DNA of 64,000 nt, taken from positions 1-64,000 of the forward strand of contig NZ_JAAIKR010000016.1 in NCBI RefSeq assembly GCF_018221465.1, given 5' to 3'. Each line of letters begins with the position of its first letter. Positions within the stretch are counted from its first letter, which is position 1. The stretch is from Shewanella intestini. GTDB taxonomy: Bacteria > Pseudomonadota > Gammaproteobacteria > Enterobacterales > Shewanellaceae. The position numbers and the translations under genes were made by a program. The notes under the pieces were generated by a model, which did not search any database, was not told where the DNA came from, and saw only the letters and a program-made list of their open reading frames with translations. This document shows, one piece after another, positions 48,348 to 58,500 of the stretch.

Positions 48348-49031
48348 CTAGAAACTATAACGGATACCTACACGGCTTCTTAATTCACGTTGACTGGTGT
48401 GGCTGTCCACCAACACATCACCAAATTCAACCCATGGTGTCCACTTACCCGCTTTGTAATGCGCGGTTAAGTTAGTTTCATAATTGGTGCGTTTATTATT
48501 GAATAATATGTAATCTGAATGGTCGGCATAATAATAATTACCTTCTAAACCCAAGCTCCAATTTTGATATTTATAACCAATGTTGGTCGTAAAGCGATGG
48601 CGTAAACGCTTTATATCTTCACTCGGTTTCATATCTAAACGATAACGACCACTTATCGATAAACCTTGAATATTACCTGGATAATAGGTTAATCGCAGTT
48701 GAGGTTTGTAGGTCTTATTACCAGAAGAACTCACTTCAATTGGCAAACCTGGAGATAAAGTCCACTGGTCATTTAACTTTAACTTATAGCCAAACGCCAG
48801 TTCAGCACCATTAAAATGGAGATCTTTCATAAACTCCGCATCTTTACCCTTGTATTTAAGTTCTAAAGAAACGGCGTATTTTTTATCAAAGGTATGACCG
48901 ATTTTTACACGACTTGCGTGCCGATCAGTGCTGTGTTTGTATTCGTGTCTAAAGTCTATTGAAGTCGCCATTGCATTCGGACTTAGCAAAGCCAATCCAA
49001 CAGCAACTAAAGTAATAAGGTTAGATTTCAT
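48348..49031 (-). CDS. Oligogalacturonate-type porin, KdgM-like
   Basis: A 227-residue outer-membrane protein. Signal peptide MKSNLITLVAVGLALLSP with cleavage near AMA-TSIDF. The mature start SIDFRHEYKHSTDRHASRVKIGH and end RELRSRVGIRYSF (terminal Phe) match the KdgM/NanC family of small 12-stranded channels for acidic oligosaccharides. Alternating hydrophobic strands run through the protein. The ribosome site is weak. The accessory repeat region begins about 270 bases upstream of its start. Confidence 0.83.
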   Translation of the reverse strand: MKSNLITLVAVGLALLSPNAMATSIDFRHEYKHSTDRHASRVKIGHTFDKKYAVSLELKYKGKDAEFMKDLHFNGAELAFGYKLKLNDQWTLSPGLPIEVSSSGNKTYKPQLRLTYYPGNIQGLSISGRYRLDMKPSEDIKRLRHRFTTNIGYKYQNWSLGLEGNYYYADHSDYILFNNKRTNYETNLTAHYKAGKWTPWVEFGDVLVDSHTSQRELRSRVGIRYSF

Positions 49032-49362
49032 ATTAAATACTATCTAATGGCTACGATATTTGTATTACAATACGATTCACTAATTCAGCCAATACGAGTT
49101 AACCTGAAACGTGATCCAGCCCCAAACAAGCGCTTTTAAAGTGATTTATGTTTAAAGTTAACGATCGAATGTATCATTTATGTACATTTAAAATGTCAAT
49201 TGATCATACAATTTAACATTTGGAGCAATATTTTTTCTTGTAACGCCTTGCCAGCGTCCATCATGTTTACATACAAATGGTTAATTTTTTTTATCCATGG
49301 GTGAGTTTCAAACTTCGTTGTTATTTTGAAATAACGTTTTTATTTCCAAACAACATTTATCT

Positions 49363-49485
49363 TTCCAAACTTCGTTTGGATTAACACCGTGGGTTTTCCA
49401 CCCACACCCGACCAAAAGGGAGTGAACTGCGACTCCCTCTTGCTTTTGACTAAGAGCTACGCCCCGCAGTCCCAACGAAATTTAA
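49363..49485 (+). repeat. Repeat family copy A (single forward arm)
   Basis: Starts TTTCCAAACTTCGTTTGGA (a small hairpin), then the GTGGG-TTTT-CCACCCAC stem, CACCCGACCAAAAGGGAG and an AGGGAGT/ACTCCCT stem. It ends near CCCAACGAAAT. Only one arm is present; no centre or reverse arm follows before copy B begins. Confidence 0.8.
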
Positions 49486-49508
49486 ACAGCAAAATTTTCA
49501 GGCATCTA

Positions 49509-50257
49509 TTTCCAAACTCCGTTTGGATTAACACCGTGGGTTTTCCACCCACACCCGACCAAAAGGGAGTGAACGGCAACTCCCTCTTGGAACACCCACC
49601 CGCTCCAACGAAATAATCTGAAAAACGATTATTTCCAATGGAGGAATCAATAGCTTTAAACCTCGTTTGTAGGCTGCTTCGGTAATCTTCAAAAATTACT
49701 AACGCTTACGATGGGGCGTCCCTTCCCCTCGAAAGCTAGCCAGAATCTTAAGTACAGGATGTACTAAATGCCTTGAAGCACATGGATGTGCGAGAAAGGC
49801 CATGGCCAGACTCACGCAATTTTCTTGCTTACCTCAATTCAATTGCAGCTTTCATAGAAAATAAAAATCAGTTTAAAGCTATAAAAAATGGGTTATGTAA
49901 CAACAAATGAACTTGCAGGCTCAACAGTCTCCGTTGGAAGTGTCCGAATGCGTTGAGCAAATTTGCGTGATGGAGGCAGGTCATTCTCGTGCATCCATGC
50001 ACTACATGACATTCAGTCTTCCTGCCTATCGACGCTGACATAGCCTCAGTTGAGCCATGGTCACTTCTTGGCATCCCTGCCATCGTGACATCAGTAAATC
50101 CATTTACAAGCGATGGCGAATCTGAGGCGGTAGCAAATTCGCTCTGTAGCATGAGGAAGAACACTTCGCCGGAGCGGCAAGGCTCTTATGAAAATCAGCG
50201 AAAAGGGAAATGCTGTTGTTTCCCTTTCGTCGGGTGTGGGCGAAGCACCACGACTTT
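49509..50257 (+). repeat. Repeat family copy B with a nested palindromic insert
   Basis: Forward arm 49509-49641 is almost identical to copy C. The centre (TTTGTAG...GATGGGGCGTCCCTTCCCCTC) follows to about 49738. Some 400 extra bases come next, and then the reverse arm (50190-50257, AAAGGGAAATGCTGTTG... GGGTGTGGGCGAAGC). The insert contains GCACATGGATGTGC (49778), GGCCATGGCC (49798), GTGCATCCATGCAC (49989) and an outer GGCTCAAC/GTTGAGCC pair (49918/50049). Confidence 0.8.
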
Positions 50258-50281
50258 ATTTCTTATTTCCATACTTACAAA

Positions 50282-50640
50282 TTTCCAAACTTTGTTTGGA
50301 TTAACATCGTGGGTTTTCCACCCACACCCGACCAAAAGGGAGTGAGCGGCAACTCCCTCTTGGAACACCCACCCGCTCCAACGAAATAATCTGAAAAGCG
50401 ATTATTTCCAATGGAGTATTTTATAGCGTTAACCTTCATTTGTAGCCAGCTTCGGTAATCTACAAAAATCACTAACGCATCCGATGGGGCGTCCCTTCCC
50501 CTCGGAAGCGTTAGCTATTTTCGAATAAGCATGAGGCTTACTCGCTTTGAAAGAGTAATTTCGTTGGGGCGGCAAGGGATATCGAAAAGGGAAATGCTGT
50601 TGTTTCCCTTTCGTCGGGTGTGGGCGAAGCATCACGACTT
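50282..50640 (+). repeat. Repeat family copy C (apparently complete, about 360 bp)
   Basis: Forward arm (50282-50415), centre (about 50430-50512) and reverse arm (about 50560-50640). The reverse arm read on the other strand gives GTCGTGATGCTTCGCCCAC then ACCCGACGAAAGGGAAA, parallel to the forward arm's CGTGGGTTTTCCACCCACAC then CCGACCAAAAGGGAG. The ends are thus imperfect inverted copies of each other, each with its own internal hairpins. It ends 171 bases before the DUF3800 start. Confidence 0.8.
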
Positions 50641-50811
50641 TGACTTTTACACTCTAAAGCAATCAAGTGTATATTTTAAATAGAAAAATAAATTACAGTA
50701 AGTTAAATAGATACTGTATATAAGTCATGAAATCAAAGAACCTATGTTCAGTAGCTAAATTTAAAAAATATTAGCTCAAATCTACGCTCTGGTAAGGAGG
50801 CTAGGCTACAT

Positions 50812-51606
50812 ATGAATAAAGGTAAACTTATTTGGCATGTCGCCTGTGATGAGTCTGGAATTGATGGCCAAGTATATTATGGCTTTGGCTCTCTCTGGAT
50901 GAAATATCAAAGACGTGGAGACTTTACTAGGATTATTAGGGAATTAAGAGAAAAGCATGGTTACCATAACGAGATAAAATGGCAAAAGGCTCATAAAAAA
51001 CAATATGCTGAATTCTATGCTGAATTAATTGATACTTTCTTTAAAAACTCATGGCTAGCATTTCACTGCATAGTTATTAGAAAGGGAATGGTTGATAAAG
51101 AGTTTCACGATGGTGACTATGACCTAGCTATGCGTAAACACTTCACAAAACTGATATCTACTAAAATCATCGCCGTTAAAAAAGCGCACCCTAATCGAGA
51201 GTGCGAATTTAGAGTAGAAGTTGATCCACTACCATCTAGATATAAAAAAGCAGATGAAGCTTTCCATAAAATTGCGAACAGCATGTTAAAAAAAGAATTC
51301 GGTGGCTCTGCATTAATCAAAACCGTAGTAACTAAAGACTCTAAAGAATCGGAACACATTCAGATTGCTGACTTCTTGCTTGGTGCTGTGATGAGCGCTT
51401 TTCAAGGTAAAGCATCGTCTCCAGCAAAATTAGCTGTAGCAACCAATATTGCTTTGTATTTAGGTTGGAAAGATTTAAAACATGATACTTGGGGTACAGA
51501 AAGAAAATTTAATATTTGGTACTTCTTTGACCCAAGGGCTGGTGAGAGGGAAGTAACAACTGAGAACGTTAAACTAAAATACCCTTTACCCAAGCGTGTG
51601 AAATAA
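50812..51606 (+). CDS. DUF3800 protein (RNase H-like fold, putative nuclease)
   Basis: A 264-residue protein with the DUF3800 motif set: VACDESGIDG (Asp13, Glu14), EIKW at 54-57, RVEVDP with Asp138, and IQIADFLLGAV with Asp187. The acidic residues are spaced as in RNase H-like nucleases, and family members turn up near phages and defence islands, though the function is unproven. AAGGAGG lies 12 bases before the ATG. Coding is more AT-rich by eye than the flanking housekeeping genes, and the gene stands alone between the repeat cluster and lysS, which suggests acquisition. No partner toxin, methylase or helicase is adjacent. Confidence 0.85.
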   Translation: MNKGKLIWHVACDESGIDGQVYYGFGSLWMKYQRRGDFTRIIRELREKHGYHNEIKWQKAHKKQYAEFYAELIDTFFKNSWLAFHCIVIRKGMVDKEFHDGDYDLAMRKHFTKLISTKIIAVKKAHPNRECEFRVEVDPLPSRYKKADEAFHKIANSMLKKEFGGSALIKTVVTKDSKESEHIQIADFLLGAVMSAFQGKASSPAKLAVATNIALYLGWKDLKHDTWGTERKFNIWYFFDPRAGEREVTTENVKLKYPLPKRVK

Positions 51607-51632
51607 ACTAGTTTATTCACTACTCTATCCAC

Positions 51633-51670
51633 AAAAAACCAGCCTCTTTTCCAAGTAGGCTGGTTTTTTA
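51633..51670. terminator. Bidirectional terminator, DUF3800 and lysS
   Basis: AACCAGCCT / AGGCTGGTT with A6 before and T6 after; it serves both convergent genes. Confidence 0.9.
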
Positions 51671-51704
51671 ATGGTGATTATTAAGCCAACGGCTTAATCA
51701 ACAA

Positions 51705-53207
51705 TTACCCTTGTGGGCGCATTGCTGGGAATAAAATCACGTCACGGATAGTATGAGTGTTAGTAAACAACATCACTAAACGATCGATACCAATACCTTG
51801 ACCAGCAGTTGGCGGTAAACCATGCTCTAGTGCTGTAATGTAGTCAGCATCATAAAACATGGCTTCGTCATCACCGGCATCTTTAGCATCAACTTGCGCT
51901 TTAAAGCGGTTGTCTTGATCTTGTGCATCGTTAAGCTCAGAGAAACCATTCGCCACTTCACGGCCGCCAATAAAGAACTCAAAACGGTCGGTGATAAAGT
52001 GGTTTTCATCGTTACGACGAGCAAGTGGTGAAATGTCAGCTGGGTAACCAGTAATGAACGTAGGTTGCATTAACTGTGGCTCAGCTGTTTCGCCAAAGAT
52101 TTCTTCAAGTAATTGACCACAAGTCCAGAATTTTTCGATAGTCATACCAAGGCTTTTCGCCAAGTCACGCATAAATTCAACGTCTTTAACTTCTTCATAA
52201 GTCATCGATTGAATGGTTGCGTTGTCTGGGTTGTATTTCTTAATCGCATCTAACATGCTTAAACGCGCGTAAGGGCCGCCAAAGTCAACGGTGTGCTCGC
52301 CATAAGGCAGTTTTGGTGAACCACAAAGTTCAGTCGCAATAGAACTTAGCATTTCTTCAGTTAAGTCCATTAGGTCTTTGTAATCAGCGTACGCCATATA
52401 GAATTCCATCATGGTGAATTCTGGGTTATGACGTGGTGATAAACCTTCGTTACGGAAGTTACGGTTAACTTCAAATACACGCTCAAAACCACCAACAACA
52501 AGACGTTTTAGGTAAAGTTCTGGCGCAATACGCAGGTACATTTCAATGTCTAACGCGTTATGGTGAGTCACAAAAGGACGCGCAGAAGCACCACCTGGAA
52601 TGGTGTGCATCATTGGCGTTTCAACTTCCATGAATTCTTTTTTCACCATGAAGTTACGAATCGCGGTAACCACTTTTGAACGCATAACAAATGCTTCACG
52701 TGACTCTTCGTTTACGATTAAGTCAACATAGCGTTGGCGGTAACGCGTTTCTTGGTCAGTTAGGCCGTGGAATTTTTCAGGAAGCGGACGCAATGCTTTA
52801 GTTAGCAATTGGTACTCTTCCATATTCACGTATAAGTCGCCTTTACCAGAAAGGTGCAATTGACCTGTTACGCCAATGATGTCACCAATGTCTAAACCTT
52901 GGTAAGTGGCTTTAAGATCTTTTTGAACATCTTTACCTGCATAGGCTTGAATACGACCCGATACATCTTGAATAACCAAGAAAGGCCCACGTTTTGCCAT
53001 AACACGACCAGCGATTGAACGCTGAATAGCCATTTCTTCCAGCTCAGGCTTAGAATAATGACCGTATTCTTTTTGAATATCAGCTGCCTTGTGTTTTCGA
53101 TCGAAGTTATTTGGGTGACCATTTGCTGGGCAGTTTTCGCGGATGTGATCTAATTTCGCGCGACGTTCTGCAATTAACTTGTTTTCGTCTTGGGTTTGTT
53201 CAGTCAT
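51705..53207 (-). CDS. lysS: Lysyl-tRNA synthetase (class II)
   Basis: A 500-residue class II synthetase. An N-terminal OB-fold anticodon domain (about 60-150: [20 protein letters not shown]) precedes the catalytic core with motif 1 region ([18 protein letters not shown]), motif 2 [19 protein letters not shown] and motif 3 [13 protein letters not shown]. It charges tRNA-Lys in the cytosol. It starts 12 bases after the prfB stop, the same prfB-lysS pair as in E. coli, with GAGAGAAG as ribosome site. Confidence 0.97.
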   Translation of the reverse strand: MTEQTQDENKLIAERRAKLDHIRENCPANGHPNNFDRKHKAADIQKEYGHYSKPELEEMAIQRSIAGRVMAKRGPFLVIQDVSGRIQAYAGKDVQKDLKATYQGLDIGDIIGVTGQLHLSGKGDLYVNMEEYQLLTKALRPLPEKFHGLTDQETRYRQRYVDLIVNEESREAFVMRSKVVTAIRNFMVKKEFMEVETPMMHTIPGGASARPFVTHHNALDIEMYLRIAPELYLKRLVVGGFERVFEVNRNFRNEGLSPRHNPEFTMMEFYMAYADYKDLMDLTEEMLSSIATELCGSPKLPYGEHTVDFGGPYARLSMLDAIKKYNPDNATIQSMTYEEVKDVEFMRDLAKSLGMTIEKFWTCGQLLEEIFGETAEPQLMQPTFITGYPADISPLARRNDENHFITDRFEFFIGGREVANGFSELNDAQDQDNRFKAQVDAKDAGDDEAMFYDADYITALEHGLPPTAGQGIGIDRLVMLFTNTHTIRDVILFPAMRPQG

Positions 53208-53219
53208 CTTCTTCTCTCG

Positions 53220-54318
53220 TTAAAGGCCAGATTTCAGGCTAGCTTCAATAAACTTGTCCAAATCGCCATCTAAGACGCTTTGGGTATTTCGGTTTTCAAC
53301 ACCGGTACGTAAATCTTTAATGCGGGCATCATCAAGCACATATGAACGGATTTGACTGCCCCAACCAATATCTGATTTGGCGTCTTCCGCTGCTTGTTTG
53401 TCGGCATTTTGTTTAAGCATTTCTAACTCATACAATTTTGCTTTTAATTGCTTCATTGCCGCGTCACGGTTCTTATGTTGTGAGCGGTCGTTTTGACACT
53501 GTACGACGGTATTGGTCGGTAAGTGAGTAATACGAATAGCAGATTCGGTTTTGTTGACGTGCTGACCACCCGCGCCTGATGCGCGGTAAGTATCGACACG
53601 TAAATCGGCCGGATTGATATCAATTTCAATTGAATCGTCGATTTCAGGGTAAACGAATACCGAACAAAAAGAGGTATGACGTTTTCCTGAAGAGTCAAAA
53701 GGCGACTTACGCACTAAACGGTGAACACCGGTTTCAGTACGCAGCGATCCAAAGGCATATTCGCCCGTAAACTTAATGGTAGCACCTTTAATTCCGGCTA
53801 CATCGCCGTCGGTAACTTCCATTAATTCAGGTTTGTAGTCATGGGCTTCGCCCCAGCGCAGGTACATGCGTAATACCATGTTAGCCCAATCTTGCGCTTC
53901 TGTTCCGCCTGAACCTGATTGAATATCAAGATAACAGTCTGACGCGTCATGCGGGCCCGAGAACATACGACGAAACTCAAGTTCTTCTAGACGCTTTTCA
54001 AGATCAGCTAATTCATTGCTGGCATCGTTAAAGGTTTCTTCGTCATCTTCTTCAACGGCTAACTCAAGCAGGCCTTCAATATCTTCTAAACCACTGTCCA
54101 TGTCATCAATGGTTTTCACCACCACTTCAAGTGCTGAACGCTCTTTGCCTAAGGCTTGGGCGTTATCTGGGTTATTCCATACTTCGGCACTTTCTAACTC
54201 ACGAGAGACTTCTTCTAAACGCTCACTTTTAGCAGCGTAGTCAAAGATACCCCCGAAGAAGTTCAGTGCGATCTGCAAGTTCCTTGATTTTGAATTTTAC
54301 TGGATTGACTTCAAACAT
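53220..54318 (-). CDS. prfB: Peptide chain release factor 2 with programmed +1 frameshift
   Basis: The true start is the ATG at 54318. The first 25 codons read [20 protein letters not shown] then LRGYL, and an in-frame TGA lies at 54243-54241. The slippery CTT-TGA-C with an upstream GGGGGT internal Shine-Dalgarno shifts the ribosome by +1, so the product joins 54318..54244 to 54242..53220 and is 365 residues. SPF (in RKSPFDSSG) reads UGA/UAA and GGQ (in [12 protein letters not shown]) drives hydrolysis. RF2 shortage raises frameshifting, so the gene autoregulates. Confidence 0.96.
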
Positions 54319-54722
54319 GAATTTTCTACTTAATTTCGCGAATATATAAACAATACAATTAACCGCGCATTTTACCCCATGACCGCCACTAAACCTAGCG
54401 TATTAGGTCTAAAAAATTCAATCAATTTTGGATTAATTACATTCCCCTAAAGCAGAGGCTAACACCTTGGCTATATTGATATTCATGACCATTGAAAACC
54501 AGCTTGCTGTTATCTCAAGGACGAAGGCTTTGCCTGTACAGAACCCGCTGAAGCATCTGGGCGTTGTTATTGGCGCGATCAACGAATAATCCCCCCCGAC
54601 AATAAAGCGAAGTGACAGCCCATCTCCATAAAGCGGCCAATATTGACGCTATGCCAGTGCCCAGTTCCCACCTCCCACTTCCCCACAACAACGGACTCTG
54701 AATAAAATGTACAGCCACCCAA
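54319..54722. other. Spacer upstream of prfB with no supported gene
   Basis: A 34-codon + strand reading frame (from ATG 54487) has no ribosome site or recognisable family. The right end carries a perfect 11-bp inverted repeat (54717-54743) that crosses into the next ORF. The prfB promoter is presumably near 54350-54430. Confidence 0.4.
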
Positions 54723-54956
54723 ATGGAAAATATCCATTTGGGTCAGCACCTGAAACAAGCAAACCTGACCCATGAAGCTTTACAAGTGGGCGAAATCGAT
54801 ATCAAGATAGACGCCGCTGAACAGTCTGAAGAGGTGTATCGAACACGACGAAAACCCGCAGAACATGAAAGTTTTTTTGTTATGGCGGGCCAATTCACCC
54901 GTAAAGAACTCATTATGCGCCGCATGCAAATGCCCCGCGGGTCGGACAAGGAGTAA
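54723..54956 (+). CDS. Hypothetical 77-residue protein, possibly a remnant
   Basis: I do not recognise the family. The protein is polar and charged, with a conserved-looking C-terminal half (YRTRRKPAEHESFFVMAG then QFTRKELIMRRMQMPRG). No signal peptide or membrane segment. There is no Shine-Dalgarno before the ATG, and the start codon lies inside an 11-bp perfect inverted repeat, so the true 5' end may be lost or the start may be controlled. Its stop overlaps the ATG of a decayed small membrane-protein frame (TAATG), as in a former two-gene operon. Confidence 0.45.
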   Translation: MENIHLGQHLKQANLTHEALQVGEIDIKIDAAEQSEEVYRTRRKPAEHESFFVMAGQFTRKELIMRRMQMPRGSDKE

Positions 54957-55116
54957 TGTCATCAATCATTAATTTGTTTTTGGTTATGTTAAAGCACCGC
55001 TGCGGGTGATTGGATTGTAACGAGTCATCGCTGCATTAGGCGCATTGACAGGCAGTATTACCCTTACTTTTATTATGGTGATGTTTATCAAAAATAAATT
55101 GATAAACCTAAACTGA
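54956..55116 (+). pseudogene. Decayed small membrane protein frame
   Basis: Starting at the ATG overlapping the upstream stop, 11 codons read MSSIINLFLVM, and the frame then stops early. After a one-base shift, KAPLRVIGL, a TAA stop and RVIAALGALTGSITLTFIMV then MFIKNK follow, a convincing membrane helix. Together they would make a protein of about 53 residues. One frameshift plus one stop suggests decay. It faintly recalls short DUF3149-type proteins, but I am not sure. Confidence 0.35.
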
Positions 55117-55531
55117 TATTGATTAAATTATCCACAATAACGAATTATTTTATTCTGTTAACATCCTAAAAAGGGCAATCATTGTTTGATTTTAGCTAAA
55201 TGAACACCCCGAAAACCACGCGTTAACCAATGTAGAAGTAAAAATATAAGCTATTATTTAATAACAATATTTTTATATAAACATTATTTTTAAACCCATA
55301 ATAACAGGCGATAACCAACGGCTTTTTTCATCCCCAAGCCACTCAATGTGATTTTGATCTCAGGCCATACCAGAACACAAGTGATGCTGAGCACAAAAGC
55401 TGTTAATAACGTGAACAAACCAGCAAAAATAATCCCAGAAATTCTCCCTTCGTTCTGTTCCGTAATAAATAAGTATATTTTGTACACCTAATAGGGGCTT
55501 TTTAAGGCCAACAAACATCAGGGCCGACAAA
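55117..55531. other. AT-rich spacer upstream of the formate dehydrogenase gene
   Basis: A minus-strand frame (55290-55487, GTG start, 65 codons) contains a hydrophobic stretch but has no proper ribosome site; I do not accept it as a gene. No regulatory motif could be named with confidence. Confidence 0.4.
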
Positions 55532-58500
55532 ATGATAAAAGTAAATATCGACGGTAAAGACATCAGTGTAAATTCTGATAAAAATTTACTGCAAACAGCA
55601 CGAGACGTTGGAATTATCATTCCAAGCTTATGCGATCCAAGCCAACCTAATTCAAAATCCGAAGAAAACAAGCAAGACTGTAATCTTTGTGTTGTCGACA
55701 TTAAAAATAACGACGGCAGTTGCCGCAAAGCCAAAGCCTGCCAAACCATGGTGACTGACAATATGAAAGTCACCACCCAAACGGCAGAACTGAGCGAACT
55801 GCGTCGTAAAGCCCTAACTCATATTTTGTCTGATCATTTTGCTGACTGTGAAGCGCCCTGCCAGCAAGCCTGTCCGGCAGGTGTTGATATTCAAAGTTAC
55901 CTCTTTCATATCGCACAAGGTAACCACACCGAAGCGGTGCGAGTGATTAAGCAAACCTTACCGTTACCCTTGTCTATTGGCCGTGTTTGCCCTGCTTTTT
56001 GTGAAGCAGAATGTCGCCGTGGGTTAATTGATGAGCCATTGGCCATTCGCCAATTAAAACGTCACGCTGCCGATTTAGATTTGGCGGACGAACACAGTTA
56101 CCAAATTGAACGCCAGCCTGATACCGGTAAAAAAGTTGCCATTATTGGTAGTGGCCCAGCGGGGTTAAGTGCGGGTTATTTCTTGTCTAATCAAGGCCAT
56201 GACGTAACAATCATTGAGTCAATGCCACAAGCTGGCGGCTGGTTACGTTACGGTATTCCTGAATACCGATTACCAAAAGATATTCTTGATAAAGAAATCG
56301 ACCTACTGACCCAGAACGGCTTAAAAATTAACACCGGAATTCGCCTTGGTGAAGACACTCATTTAAATGAATTAACTGAACAATATGACGCCGTTTGTTT
56401 GGCCATTGGCGCACAAAAAGCCGTGCCAATGAACTACCCAGGTAGTGATCTAGCAGGTTGCTACTTAGGGGTTGACTACCTCCGCGATTATTGCACAGAC
56501 AAAACCTTCTCTATCGGCAAAAAGGTCGCTGTTATTGGTGGGGGTAACACCGCTATTGACTGTGCGCGTACAGCGGTACGCGCCGGCCACGACGTGACGC
56601 TTATTTATCGTCGTACTCGTGATGACATGCCCGCAGAACCTTATGAAGTGCATGAAGCTGAAGTCGAAGGGGTAAAATTCCACTTTTTAACCAACCCGGT
56701 TGAAAACATTAGCGACGATAATGGCCAAGTCATTGCCGTTAACCTGGCCAAAATGGCATTAGGTGAACCAGATAGCTCAGGTCGACGTTCACCAAAAGCC
56801 ACCGGTGAAACCTTCACCGAAGCATTTGACACGGTTATTGCGGCGGTATCACAAACGCCAGACATGAGCTTTTTAGAACACCCTGGCAGCAGCTTAACCT
56901 CTGGTGAGATCGCCTTGTCTCGGTGGAATACCTTTATTGGGTGTGAGCACACCATGTCTGCAGGGGTTGATAAACTGTTTGTTATTGGCGACTCACGCCG
57001 CGGCCCAGCAACCGCCGTTGCCGCTATTGGTGACGGTCGTAAAGCTGCTATCGCCATTGATGGTTTATTAACTCAAGGCTTAAGCTGTGACTTAACGCCA
57101 CAAGAATTTAATGCCACTAAAGCGCCTAAAACCGCCTCATTAAGTGCACAGCTTTACCCAAGCATTAAAGCTGAATCTCGATATAAAATGGCGGAACTGA
57201 GCGCCATTGAACGCCAACTTAACTTTAATGAAGTTGAGCTTGGATTTACTCAAACACAAGCAATGAAAGAAGCGGCACGCTGTTTAGAATGTGCTTGTCA
57301 GGCTAATACAGACTGTAAATTACGTGACTATGCTACCGAGTACCGCATTGATCCTAAGACCCTAGACACAACTAAAATGCGCCAATTTGAGGTTGATAAA
57401 ACCAGCCCATTTATTCAATTTGACGCCAACCGCTGTATCAGTTGTGGGAAATGTGTCGACATTTGCGGTCAACAAAGTGGCCACAATGCCATTAAGTTTG
57501 AAAAAGACAGTTATCAAGCATTACCGGTTTCTGTTGATAATTCACCGCTTCAAGAGCGTAATGCCCCTCGTGCAGGCTTTAAAGTCAGTATGGCAGATAG
57601 CGATTGTGTCCAATGTGGTAACTGCGTTCAGGTGTGTCCAACAGGCGCATTGGTTGATGCCCGCGACAAACGTCAGGGCGAAACAGAAACACTGATCACC
57701 AAGTCGACCATTTGTACTTATTGTGGTGTGGGCTGTCGACTTAATGTTAGCGTGTCACCATCAACTGGTAAAATTTGCCATGTTGAAGGCAGTATTGACT
57801 CTGACGTTAACGAAGGGATGTTATGTGTTAAAGGTCGCTTTGGGTTTGACTTCTTACAAAGTGAAGAACGCCTAACAACACCACTGATACGTAAAGAAGG
57901 TGAACTTGTTCCTTGTTCTTGGGATGAAGCACTTGACACCATTGCTGAAAAACTAACGGCGATTAAAGCCAAAAAAGGCGGCGATGCCATTGCCACTTTA
58001 GCTTCAGCAAAAGCCACCAATGAAGACAACTATTTAATTCAACGTTTTGTACGCACCGTACTGGGCACAAATAACATCGACCACTGTGCGCGCTTATGTC
58101 ACTCAAGCACGGTATCGGCGTTACAGCAAAGTATTGGTAGCGGCGCAATGACTGGGGATATTCCAGGAATTAAAGAGTCAGACTTAATCTTTATCTTAGG
58201 TTCAGACACCTGTAATGCGCACCCCATCATCGCCTCTAAAATCAAGCAAGCACTGCGTCACCATGGTGCACGCTTACTAGTTGCCGACCCGAAACGAGTG
58301 TCAATTGCCGACGAAGCGCAATTATACGTTGCCCAAAAACCGGGATCTGATGTGTCGTTAATCAATGCCATTATGGGTGAGATTATCCGTAATAATTGGC
58401 ATGACGTTGACTACATCAACAAGCATACCCAAGGTTTTGACGCGGTAATGGACGCGGTCTTACAACCTGAATATACACCAGAAATTGCAGCTAAAGTGAC

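Larger units (their letters stand above)
49032..50811. other. Gene-free accessory region with palindromic repeat elements
   Basis: No credible protein gene in about 1.8 kb: the ORFs here are short, are read out of the repeats, and begin without ribosome sites. The contents are the three repeat copies listed separately, a 270-base spacer on the KdgM side, and a 170-base AT-rich leader before the DUF3800 gene. Confidence 0.6.

Noticed and set aside
49389-49616. 75-codon ORF across repeat copies A and B
   Set aside because: It simply reads the two repeat arms; the same peptide phrase appears twice because the DNA is duplicated. No ribosome site and no family.
50085-50345. 86-codon + strand ORF before the DUF3800 gene
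   Set aside because: It runs through the copy B reverse arm and copy C forward arm; composition follows the repeats.
49300-50640. CRISPR array or integron attC array
   Set aside because: Repeat units are long, few, in both orientations and lack regular unique spacers; no cas genes and no attC core sites were seen.
54487-54591. 34-codon + strand ORF upstream of the 77-codon hypothetical gene
   Set aside because: Too short, no ribosome site, no recognisable family; could be a remnant but cannot be supported.
55290-55487. Minus-strand 65-codon frame with a hydrophobic stretch upstream of the formate dehydrogenase gene
   Set aside because: GTG start without a usable ribosome site, no recognisable family; a hydrophobic stretch in AT-rich DNA is common by chance.
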